From Wolfiporia cocos (taxonomy: Eukaryota > Basidiomycota > Agaricomycetes > Polyporales > Phaeolaceae), in the NCBI GenBank assembly GCA_029448655.1, contig JACCLO010000012.1:2480001-2544000 (forward strand): a stretch of DNA of 64,000 nt, read 5' to 3'. Numbering within the stretch: position 1 is the first letter of the stretch; each line of letters opens with the position of its first letter. Shown one piece after another: positions 21,643 to 31,992 of the stretch. Position numbers and translations under genes: made by a program. A model generated the notes under the pieces. That model worked only from the letters and a program-made list of their open reading frames with translations, made no database searches and was not told the DNA's origin.

Positions 21643-22729
21643 GACCCGCCGCAGTACGTGCGCAAGAACTGACAGTTCCAATTCCTGCGACACAGGGTAA
21701 CCGGCAAGCGCCTTGATAGAAGCGCCTTGATAGAAACCGAAGCCCATCCTTCTGGTTTTGCTGATGTCACATCAATTAAGGCCACATGTAGCCTGGGAGT
21801 CGCACGGTCATTGGTGGTGCAATCATCGTCTGTCGGTTGTCCAGTGGCAATGACCACAGAGATTGCTTCTATCAGGTTAGAGGGGCTGTGCCGCGTTCTT
21901 GGGTCCCTTTATGGGGCGAATGAGAAAGCTTCGGAGCATTACTTAAGCCCACGATGTTCAGTACGACTATTATGGTCGATAACATGCATTTATCAGGGGC
22001 TCAAGCGGTCATCTGTCTCACCGTCCTGAGGCCTGATGAAGCTGGAGGGCATAGGTGTAAGATGGAAGTATCAGCATCATACTACCGCCACTGGGCGCTG
22101 AGCAATAACAAACTCAGTTACATCGTCTACATTTCTGTGCGCGATTGACGATGCGAGCTCGCTCACTGAAGGTCCGGGTCATTCCGCTCTGCAGAAGCAG
22201 AACACGATCCCGTGAGATCAACAGGCCAACGTTCATCATGTCGCAATATCTGACGGTACCTGACGAAGTCAGGTCAATTACTGTTGCAGCAGAAATTAGC
22301 TGTCAACTTTTACGTTACGTGAGAGACAAGGATCGAGCTTCCAAGAGGTGACAGAAAGAACCTAAAACAGCCACTGATCAAGAATGACGTAGTGATATTG
22401 CCAGATCAAGTAAAAGCGTTACCACAAATGGATTGTGGCTGGAGTGAAAAAGGAGTGTCCGGATAGAGTCATCGGCACATGCACGGAATTGATCATCGTC
22501 GTGCGTGCCCTGTTTCCTTGCGCATCTCATTTTTGGCCGCAACCACCACGCTGAGGTCTCCTTAAGGAAAGACCAAGCCTAGGACCAAGCCTAGGGGGAT
22601 AGACGACCTTGTTCATGACTCGGCTCTGGAGTCACTCGTCACATGCATCACAACAGCTCCACGTGAGGTAGAAATTCAAATTTAATGCTGGGTTCCCGAA
22701 CGAGTGCTGGACTACTACTTCGTGTGTAA
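21643..22729. other. intergenic, possible decayed DUF6533-like DNA
   Basis: No intact gene. Two short minus-strand stretches resemble parts of the neighbouring DUF6533 gene (GGTGAGACAGATGA near 22015 and AGCGGAATGAC near 22180), which could mark an old duplicate, but the similarity is too short to call. Confidence 0.3.
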
Positions 22730-22734
22730 GAACC

Positions 22735-22964
22735 TGACAAGACCACCCTGGGCCCTCAGAGCTAACTGGGGTGAGGTAGGTGGAAGAGCGCCAAGTTCAG
22801 AATGAAGTCTAAACTTAGCGCTCTTCCTCCTATATATTAGTGTAGCGTTTATACATATATATCCTAGCCGCCGGTAATGGCGCTGTGTAGTGAGCATAGG
22901 TGATCGTAGAGAGGGTGCTTTAGAAGCACTTAGTTTAAGCATGAGTCACGTTTTGCCCGTGACA
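22735..22964 (+). repeat. 5' LTR of the TRIM-like element
   Basis: TG...CA ends. It contains TATATATTAG and ATACATATATATCC, either of which could be the TATA box. Confidence 0.88.
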
Positions 22965-24586
22965 TCACCCCCATCTCTAGCGTGTCATCTCGATGCTAAA
23001 TTCTTATTCTATATTTTCTTGTGTTTTTTGTATGTATGTAGGCGGGGCTGTACCGTCAGCGTAAGTGTGAGTCTGTAAACAAAGTGTGTAGGGTGGTGGG
23101 AAACTATCGGTGACCTGTAAAAGAAATATTGTAGGGCAGGGGGAGACTACCGCCAGTCTGTAGAAGTGTCTGTAATGTGATTTTTGTGTTATGCACCCCC
23201 ATCTCTAGCGACATGTCTGCATGGTGAGAGGTGAGTCGACAGGGGTGGTAGGGTGGGAAAAAAAGTCGTAGTCTTCAGCCCGCCTTGTCGGCAGGTCTAC
23301 ATGCGAACTCCTCACTCGGTATGTGTTGTCGTTCACCCTCAGTCTGGCCTCCTTGGTCGGTCCCCTTCCTTGTTGTCATACCTCAGGCTTCCCTCCTCAG
23401 TCTTCCCTCGGTTGTTGTCGTGCTACGCCCTTGTCTCTCAGGCTTTGCTCGTCTTGGGTTGTCAGTTCCTTTCTCCAACCCTACCCCCGGCCTGTTACGT
23501 CATCCTCGATAGACCAGGACACTCCTGGGATGGTGTTTTGACTGGGGTGGTGGGTGGGTTTCAATTTTCTGTGTTTTTTGTGTAGGTTATGTCCCCCGCC
23601 AGGGTGGTGAACTGTTGGTGTGTAGCGTTGGTCGGTGGTTGAACGTAGTTTTGTGCTGGGGTTTCACCGGCGAAAGAGTGTGAGGGACAGGGTGGATGTA
23701 CCCCTGTCTAGCATGTGTCTGGTGGTGGTAGATACCCCCATCCAGCGTTGTCTTCACTGTCACCACATTGTTGTAATGGGCCAGGCTTGTCTTTGTGAGT
23801 GGCATTCCCCTTTGTGCCGCTGGGGCGTTAGCATGTGCGTGTGTGTGGTTTGCGTACCGCACTGTAAGTGGCCTTGTATGCAGCCGGCGTGGTGTTCATG
23901 AGACAGTTCATGGGTGCACGTAAATGTACGGCCCAAGGCCTCTTGCATAGGCCCAGTGGGCACACCACCCTGTCTCATGTGTATGCCTTTCGGTGTTGTG
24001 AGTCTGCACGTAGCGGCGTGGCATTCCACACTGGTGGTGGCATAGCGTTCCGTGCTGGTGGCAGTGTGTCATCTTGCTTATGTTGTAGCGAGGCATGTGC
24101 CATTGACGCTTTGCAGTGAAGGTGGGTGGTGTGTGGGTGTGCGCTGGGCCTGTGAGGGTGGGTTGCGTTGGCGTGCACGGGGCCTGTGAGGGCAGGTTGT
24201 GTTGGTGCGCTCTCTTTGCTGACTAAGCAGGGAGTGGGGCGCCGGTGTATTGATGCACGGTGAGGCAATGTCGGTGTAGCATGTGTTGGTCGTGGCATGA
24301 CTGGTGTGTTGTAATGCCGATCACGTCCGACTGGTGCATCTGTGGTGTATAGTAGGTTTTTTCTATTTTGTCAGTTTTGTATTCCTTTTTTATGTAAATG
24401 GGTACTGCCTGGGGTGTGCATTGGGTGCTGTGTTGTATGTGGGAGTCTACCACTTTTGTGGCGTAGCGACAAGGGTGCCATGTCAGCATTGTGTCCCTAC
24501 CATGCAAGAAGGTAACACGGGAGTTTATCTCTGCAGTAGCCTCGGGTTTAGACCGGCAGCCCGGATGGTGGTGGATTCTGAACTTA

Positions 24587-24819
24587 TGACAAGACCACCC
24601 TGGGCCCTCAGAGCTAACTGGGGTGAGGTGGACGGAAGAGCGCCAAGTTCAGAATGAAGTCTGATAGTGCTCTTCCCCCTATATATTAGCGTAGCGTTTA
24701 TACATATATATCCTAGCCGCCGGTAATGGCGCTGTGTAGTGAGCATAGGTGATCGTAGAGAGGGTGCTTTAGAAGCACTTAGCATGAGTTTAAGTGTGAG
24801 TCATGTTTTGCCCATGACA
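24587..24819 (+). repeat. 3' LTR of the TRIM-like element
   Basis: The same order of blocks as the 5' LTR with scattered differences. The GAACC duplication begins directly after its last base. Confidence 0.88.
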
Positions 24820-25405
24820 GAACCCCCTATCATTGAACTATCCAGAGTTGCGCTGCTTATGTCGTGAGTCTCTCTCAGGTCTTGGCTGGTCATGTCTGAA
24901 ATGAGAGCAGTGGTGATATGTACAGGAAATCCGATATTGATATTGTCATTGAGATTGATGCTCTTCAGCAGAAACTTGAAGGATCTTCCATGGGTGAATG
25001 GTGACGAGCACTGAAGCACCATGTGTATTGGCATAGGCAATTCATCTTCCAGCTCAAATGTGAGGTCAACAAGCTATCCCCAATCTCCATCCTACCTCCT
25101 GAGCTGTTGGAGAAGATCTTCATAGCCCACACAAAGATTACATGGTGGGTGATCGGGAAGGTTCACCCCTCTCTGGGATTTATCCAAGTCTGCTTGCATT
25201 GGTGAGCCATTGCCTTGAACTGCTCGGGATTGTGGGACAATTTCGATGTCAGATACTCCAGAGAATGGACAAAGGAGCTCATTGCACACTCCAAGGCCCT
25301 CCTGCTGACTATACGCATAGGTTTCGATTGGAAGGACCCGGGTCAGTCGCTCCCCTTACTCTTGCGGGAGTTCTCGTGGATCGGGAAACTCGAAATATCC
25401 GCTAA

Positions 25406-26495
25406 TGTTACGGATCAAATATCCATTCAGCGTGAATAACCAAGTTGGGTTACTCAGCGTGTCAAGTAGCGCACTACTTGTTGGACTCCTCAGAGTCAGA
25501 GCGTTGATATACAAGTTGTGGACTTAATCACTTAAGTCCTTGAGAACGAGTATAAGATCCTTGTTATGGATCGAATATCCGTTCAACGCAAAATAACTAA
25601 GTCGAGTTACTCAGCGTATCGAGTAGCACACTACTCGTCGGACTCCTCAGAGTCAGAGCGTCGATATACAAGCTGCAGGCTTAATTGCTCAAGCCTTTGA
25701 GAACGAGTATAAGATCCTTGAATTCAACAAGGTCAAGCTGAGGAACTCGACCGATATTTACATCAGGTTATATACTGCGATTCGTTAATCGGGGTCATAG
25801 TGTCTTTGGTACTACTACTATTAAGTCCGTCGGGCTAACGGTATAAGTAATAAAGGAGAAGCGTTGCGGTTGAGCGCAACAAGAGATGAAACACGGAACT
25901 ACTGTGGTTGGACACAGAATATCAGCTAGAATGAGATGTGGACACAGAGAATGGGCATAGGGTTGTTATACATGAAACAGGGCCTACGGTTGAGCGGAGG
26001 CCCCCTAGAAATAGAGCGCTGGGTACAGCGGTTGAACGCTAAGTCCTCATACACGGTGAGGCGTCAAACGGAATATTCGAGTGTACCTGGTAGAACTGTA
26101 ACAATCCTTGTAATTCAACAAGGTCGAGCTGAGGAACTCAACCGGTATTTACATCAGGTTATATACTGTGATCCTGTAATCGGGGTCATAGTGTCCTTGG
26201 TACTGCTACCATTAAGTCCGTAAGGCTAGCGGGTTAAAATAACAAATACGAAGTGTTGCGGTTGAGCACAACAATGACTGAAATGCAGAAGGCTTGTGGT
26301 CAGACACAAGATATCAACTAGAACCTGATACACCGCGAAGCTATGAGCATAGGGCTGTTTTACATGAAATGAGGGCTTCCGGTTGAGTGGAGCCCCCTAG
26401 AATAAGGTGCGCAATAAAGTGGTTGAACGCTAAGTCCTCTCCCTCAATGGAGCATCATGTAGCGAGTTTCGAATATACTGGTATGGACTGTAACA
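25406..26495 (+). repeat. solo LTR, 1,090 bp, with internal tandem duplications
   Basis: It starts TGTTACGGATC and ends GACTGTAACA, with perfect 5-bp target duplications GCTAA at 25401-25405 and 26496-26500. Inside, a ~145-bp segment (AAATATCC...AACGAGTATAAGATCC) is present twice, and a ~390-bp segment (from TTCAACAAGGTC to CTGTAACA) is present twice (about 25715-26103 and 26104-26495). The expanded length therefore comes from duplication within one LTR. It shares the GAGTATAAGA and AACAAGGTCGAGCTGA blocks with the solo LTRs at 41778 and 48065, so it belongs to the same broad family. Confidence 0.85.
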
Positions 26496-27454
26496 GCTAA
26501 TCTATGCGAGGTCCCACTCGAACTTCTTTGTAACAATACGGAGATTGTGAAAACACTTACCTTACTACTGCAGTAACTACTCTTCCGAAAAACAAGTGAT
26601 TATGACATATATGTCAATGATGAACAACTTTGCATCATTGCATCTACCCTGTCCTCTCGTGCATCAAGCCCACAGCTGACATGCTTGGTACTGTGCAGTT
26701 GGCCATTCGATTGGGCGCATATCACTCCATCATCCACACTGTGACACCTTGACATCACGTTCGGACGATCTTGGCAAGGTGGATGTGAGCACGATGGCAA
26801 GGCTGAGTTCAACACTTTTCTAGGCCTGACCAAGCGCCTGCCTCTACTCGAGTCCCTTTGTATCCGAGGTTGCTTTATGCTCCATCGTGACTCCATCGGT
26901 TGGAATGCCATGCCTAATAGGATGGTAACTCTATCTCACCTTCACCACCTGAGTCTGAAGGATGGAGCATCTGCCTGTGCAACAACCTTGAGCCACCTCA
27001 CTCCACTGGTACTGTCGACACTCGACGTCGACATTGTGGATGCTCACGATCTCAAAGAGACAGATGTGGAGATGGTGCTTACTCATGTTGTTCATGGAAT
27101 CACCAAAAATGGGTGAAGTGCACAGTGTGGAAATGAACCTCAGCTACCTTTGTGTAAGCTACGTGACTGGCTCCAATCAGCAAGCATCTATGGTGCTGGT
27201 GCCCTAGTCACCGCTACTTTTGTACAGTGGCCAAATCCTTGGCATAACCCTACAGTAGGGTCTATATAAGTGCCGGTACCTATGGCGCACTGCACTGATA
27301 TGGAAAACTTTGGGTATAGTACACCAGATATGCAGATTTTAATGCTCGAAGTGATGTAGATATGGTGTGAGTCCAATATAAGTGCATCTATACCAGGTAA
27401 CTGTATTCCATGTTTAAATAAGATAAGATAAGAAAGCATATGAAGCTTTGAACA

Positions 27455-27880
27455 AGGTTATCCAGTCGATGAATTTCCCGTTAATCACCCTGATCATTCC
27501 AATCTTCCCAAAGAAATGTGACAAATTCTCACCAAGCAAAAACTCTGGGTTGACAGACTACAAGTGCAGTGTCATGGAGAATATGACCCAGACACAATTG
27601 GTTGCTGTGTCAAATGCATACTTGAGAAAGAATCAGCCGGACTTCACAAACAAAAAACTCTTCTTCAGGAAAAGAATACATATTTTGCCCAAATATCACT
27701 GTGAGCTGAATTAATTGATTTTTTTCTCGAGTACACCTTGCAGTCACTGTGATGATATACTTCCAACATTACAAGTCAAATGCATAGCACTAATGAGGAT
27801 GTTCAATTATGGGTGCAAGCTTGCAGTTCTTGTCAGTATAAGTCCCACCACTGTGTTCCAGAGACTCTTAGTTTGACTAA
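27455..27880 (+). pseudogene. C-terminal fragment of a DDE-type transposase
   Basis: Conserved pieces are spread over shifting frames: QILTKQKLWVDRLQVQC, YDPDTIGCCVKCIL, HKQKTLLQE, then ILPKYHCELN and, further on, KSHHCVPETL. From memory these match the end of the basidiomycete DDE-endonuclease family, where LPKFHCELNFIE carries the last catalytic acidic residue and a YKSHRRVPE block closes the protein. Frameshifts and stops make it inactive. It interrupts the F-box pseudogene. Confidence 0.6.
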
Positions 27881-28640
27881 ATACCATATTTGGAATGGTC
27901 AGCTGGGTATACCACTTTCCATATATGGTATCATTTTCCCACCACTGGCCAAATTGGGACATAAGAATTTCTCAATTTTGATTTTCAGACAAATCCACCT
28001 AGCTATTTTGTTCCTACCTTCAATTTGGCTAGACCGATTATCTCTAGGCACCAATTTGAGCAAGCAGTAAGACTTTTACAAAAGTGGTGGTCTCTAGGCC
28101 ACCGGCACCATAGGAAACTGTACATCTGCTATGGCGGTCTTCATGATATTTGTAGGTCCCAGCTGTGCCAGGAGCTCTCCAGCATGATTGCCGCCATGAC
28201 TGTGTGTGATGTGTCTGTCGATGGCTATTGCCTCCCTCAGATGGATGTATGGGGTGCATTAATTGGACGTATGCCAAATGCAACCAATCTACAGGTCTAC
28301 TCACCTTGGCATGATGCCCTTGAGGCACTAGGATGACCCAGTATCGTGGCATATCCACAGAGTATAAATCCAAATAGACCTGAGGATGAACTCGTTACCA
28401 GTTATCCATTTCCATGCCTGCATGTCCTCATGCTGGACAGGCCTGACTTCTCATGGAATAATCCCGACCAGCCCCAGTAGTCAGACGTGCTTGCTTAATG
28501 TCTGCTAGCACAACGTGAGCATCATATGCAGATAGAAGGGTTGCAACTGAAGGACCATTGATACATGAAAAAGGAAGATGTTGAAGCTCTTTAGCAAGTG
28601 GCACCGGTGGTCAAATGGGATCCAGATGAGTGGGGGAGAT

Positions 28641-29258
28641 AATGCTCAGAGTTGGTACTGGGCGGTTGGACACAAGTGCAGGTGCAGGTGCATAGATACA
28701 GACGCAGATATGGCTATGGCTGCACAGCAGAAGTTGCGCAGAGAACTTGAAGCATCATGAACAAAAAGTACATCTGTTATTGGCACATGCCACATCTATG
28801 CTATGACAAAGGAATAGCTTGTATGAAACCATCTCTGAGTGCGTGGGCTTGCAGCTCGCCATCGCAACCAGTCAATAATTTCTCTTCAATCAGTTGCATC
28901 ATTGTTGCAGAGGTATCCTCCATTCACCCACACACTTCCAAGTCCAGTGTGACGAAAATGCCATTAGCTTCAGACACAAGGTCCACCATTTCATTGCCAT
29001 ATGTGCACTACTGTATATATTTGTACGTTACATAACATAATGTATTGTCAATCAGCTGGGTCTGACCTGAGTCAATGTGTGCATTCTGTGCCGGTCCAAT
29101 TGATCATGATATCAATGCCATTTTCTCGAGATCATATATTCAATCTTGTGAAAACGCAATCATTACAAGGGGTGGCTACACGGAAGAGAAGACAACACAT
29201 GAACAGATGAAAATACACATGGTCACACTTACATCTATCTACAAGAGCTACACATCAC
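28641..29258. other. intergenic, no gene recognised
   Basis: Short frames only, between the end of the F-box pseudogene and the CACTA-like element. Confidence 0.5.
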
Positions 29259-29261
29259 TAG

Positions 29262-30894
29262 CACTGTGTGAAGCCGCCGGTTTTCTGATGCCTAGAACTT
29301 GTTCAGAACTTGTGGATTCTGAACAGATTCTGAAGAAATTCTGGACAGATCACAACATCATTGGAATACATCCAGAATCTGCATATTTCTGACACATTTC
29401 TGACAGATTCTTGGATTGGTCTGGCCAGCTGTCAAAAGACTGAGCCATTGATAGATTATCTGATTATGTAAATACATAAGTCGATGTGTACAAAATTGCC
29501 ATGGTATACATAAGGAGCTATATTGTTATCCTCATATAACTTGGACGTAAGCAAGCTGGCTACTGACATCATGAACCAAGCTCTGACTTCAACTTGTCTT
29601 TGGCTTTGGTCTGCATCCTTTGCTTCCTCCTTCTCCAAGTCCCTCTCCTCCTCCTCTGCCAGTAGGTGCAGCAATTCTGTGGATTGCAACATGTATATGC
29701 TGTGTCAAAAGGTATGTGAGCTTGTCATGCCCTGACATATGTATCTCATCAATGGCCACAATTCCTAACAGTCAGAGGCTGTCATGTCACAGCATCAAGT
29801 TCTCGCCAATGAGGCAGCATACTGACAAATCAGCGGTGAGCAGTTTTCTTTATATCGACAGCAATATTCTTGTAATATCATCAACAGCAGACAATGGTCC
29901 TGGCACTATATACTTTTGTGTTAATGCCTTACCACAGTCACACCTTATGCCCATCAAGCAAAGCACTTGTATGCTAGTATGTACATCCACTCCTACTAGC
30001 TTGTATACTCATGCGCTTATCTCTAGGTGCCCGCTGTACACTTCAGTTCTCGTCATAAGCACGTTCACTTTCCCGTACCTTGATAGTGCAATCACATCAT
30101 GGGCTGCACCTGGCGCCCATGCACTTTCAAAGCGCAATGTCGGTGCAGCATCTCATATCAGGTAAGCTATTGTTGTTCCAGTTGACTTGCATATTGAAGA
30201 CAAGTTTGGTGCATATAGCTGCTTTGCACACAAATTCAAGGGGCTGAGCCACGGCAGGTAAGCTTGTCAGGTTAGTCCAAGTTTGACCGTCCATATAAAT
30301 GCTGATAGCATTTATGATCATTCAAATAGTGCATTTGGGGGGATCTCAATGGTGCGCCGAGTATCCGTTGTTGCGTCAGTACTCACTGATGTCATTATAT
30401 ACATACAGATTCTGGGTGGCAATCGAATGTACTGAATGCATATGAAGCCATGTCCAGTCTGGAGGTATATCAGCTTGCGAGGGATCTGGCTGCTTCATTC
30501 CTGTCTTCATTGAAGATCACTTAAGTGTAGTGGCAAATCCCTTGTATATCTGCAATGATATCGGAATATATATGATTATATGCTTCCTGACTGCCCAGGA
30601 TCCAAAAGTGGACAAATATTGTCTTTGTATTGCATAATATGTCTTCAAACTATTACATAATGCATATTTCCGGGACTTGTCTGTGGCTAGTATAAACTGG
30701 CAACCTAGATTCTAGGGTCTCGTAATTTGGTCGGAACCTCATTGGAAACCCACCAGAAACCTCGCCGAAATCAAGCTATTCTGACTATATTCTGGGACCT
30801 TGGTAACTTGGTCAGAATCTCATCGTAATCCACTCAGAATTTGCAGATTCTGATCGAATTCTGAGTGTCAGAAAATCGGCGGCTTCATGCAGTG
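29262..30894. mobile_element. CACTA-like DNA element, non-autonomous, 1.63 kb
   Basis: The ends are inverted repeats of ~27 bp with three mismatches: the left starts CACTGTGTGAAGCCGCCG and the right, reversed, starts CACTGCATGAAGCCGCCG. A 3-bp direct repeat TAG flanks both ends (29259-29261 and 30895-30897), the duplication size expected of CACTA-type elements. Both ends carry many short AGAATCTG/CAGATTCTG subterminal motifs, also typical. The interior has no transposase. A minus-strand stretch near 29740 reads LLGIVAIDEIHMSGHD, which resembles a DEAH box but is too short to assign. Confidence 0.7.
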
Positions 30895-31880
30895 TAGGGC
30901 TGTTCAATTCTTATCGTTCAGTTCGTTCACTTCAATCGAGAGCGATCGAGCGATCGAAAATGAAACTCAGACACACTCCGACCGTTCCTGCCGTTTCTTC
31001 GGACAGGCATCTGAGGCGCCCAGCCGCTCGTGCACTTATCTCGCAGCAAATGCCGGGCCTGAACTTATTGGACGCGTTGTATATACGAGCATACCATGAG
31101 AGAGCATCAAGTCTTATATGTATGCATCTAATCCTCAAGTTTGAAGCGGAATGAGCGTGCCGACTGAGTCATGGGAGTACGAAAATAGCGACCCCCAGCT
31201 CGGGACAACCAGCATTCCGGTACGTCGAGCAGTGCTAGCTTCCTAAGTGCGAGTGGGGATCTATGAGGATAGTGTACAGTGACGAGTATATGTCAATCTA
31301 ATGAGTGATGTTTGAACTAGGAAGGATGGGTTGGGGTGAGAGAGTTCGGTCGGAATTGGGCAAAATTCCGAAGGTGCTAAGGCCACGAAAAACGCGGAAT
31401 TTTGAAGGTGTGCAAAGGCCGAAAATCCGTGTTTGGCAGCGCTGGGAATGCGATGATGCGACGGATTTCCGAGCGCTTCGCGCGCGAGGGAGACGACCGA
31501 GCTGAGCCACAAAGGACTGAACTTCTCAAGCGTTGGTTGGCGGTGTAGAGGCCGAAACGAGGCGGTGGCACGACTACACCATCCAACACTGAGGGAGTGT
31601 CTGGGTGGGTCAGAAAACTGGTTTTTACAGCGGGCTACGAGGGCCTTCGAAGGGGGGTGCTGCGCAAATGCGCTTACGCGTCTCCCCACTTGCTTAGTAA
31701 GCAAATGTTCGGCCTAGCGCTCGTACCTCGCGCAAGGCGCGAACTGCACTCGTGAGTGAGCGACCAGGCGCCTCGGATACCTGCCCGAAACGGCAGGAGC
31801 GGTCGGAGTGCGTCTGAGTTTCACTTTCGATCGCTTGATCGCTCTCGATTGAAGTGAACGATAAGAATTGAACAGCCCTA
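30895..31880. mobile_element. fold-back element, 986 bp, with ~130-bp terminal inverted repeats
   Basis: The left end TAGGGCTGTTCAATTC is repeated in inverse orientation at the right end, and the match continues with small gaps for about 130-145 bp. The ends resemble those of hAT elements, but no 8-bp duplication is present on either the current left flank or the flank left of the CACTA-like element. TA at each end could be a 2-bp duplication. The centre (31261-31704, minus) has a 147-codon frame without motifs. It is a non-autonomous MITE-like element. Confidence 0.7.
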
Positions 31881-31992
31881 CTATGGCACACTATCAAATA
31901 CAGTCACAGCCAGAGATGAAGCGCACGCCCATGCGGCGGGGAGCCGTCTGTATCTGCTCGGACTTGGGGACCAGAGCAAGATTTGTGCGGCC

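Larger units (their letters stand above)
22735..24819 (+). mobile_element. non-autonomous LTR element (TRIM-like), 2.1 kb
   Basis: Direct repeats of 230 bp (22735-22964) and 233 bp (24587-24819) start TGACAAGACCACCC and end TTTTGCCC(G/A)TGACA. The whole is flanked by a perfect 5-bp target duplication GAACC (22730-22734 and 24820-24824). The 1.6-kb internal region is T/G-rich and has no gag, protease, reverse transcriptase or integrase frame, so the element must borrow enzymes. The block CACCCCCATCTCTAGCG occurs directly after the 5' LTR and again near 23196. The two LTRs differ by several substitutions and small shifts, so the insertion is not recent. No primer site complementary to a tRNA end is evident. 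Confidence 0.9.
24946..28640 (+). pseudogene. F-box/LRR protein gene broken by insertions and stops
   Basis: The N-terminal part reads IEIDALQQKLEGSSMGEW, stop, RALKHHVYWHRQFIFQ, then the F-box core ISILPPELLEKIFIAHT, IGKVHPSLGFIQVCLHW, stop, AIALNCSGLWDNF and the segment ending GKLEISAN. A 1.09-kb solo LTR sits at 25406-26495 with its 5-bp duplication inside the coding sequence. Leucine-rich sequence resumes (LPLLESLCIRGCFML, LSHLHHLSLKDGA) to 27116. A transposase fragment intervenes, and the C-terminal part (CLHVLMLDRPDFSWN, MQIEGLQLKDH, MKKEDVEALQQVAPVVKWD) ends near 28640. F-box proteins of this large basidiomycete group recruit targets to SCF ubiquitin ligases; this copy cannot encode one. 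At least four in-frame stops and two insertions are visible. Confidence 0.8.

Noticed and set aside
29700..29800. RecQ-like helicase relic (minus strand IDEIHMSGHD)
   Set aside because: Only one short DEAH-like motif is visible, with no neighbouring helicase motif I can align.
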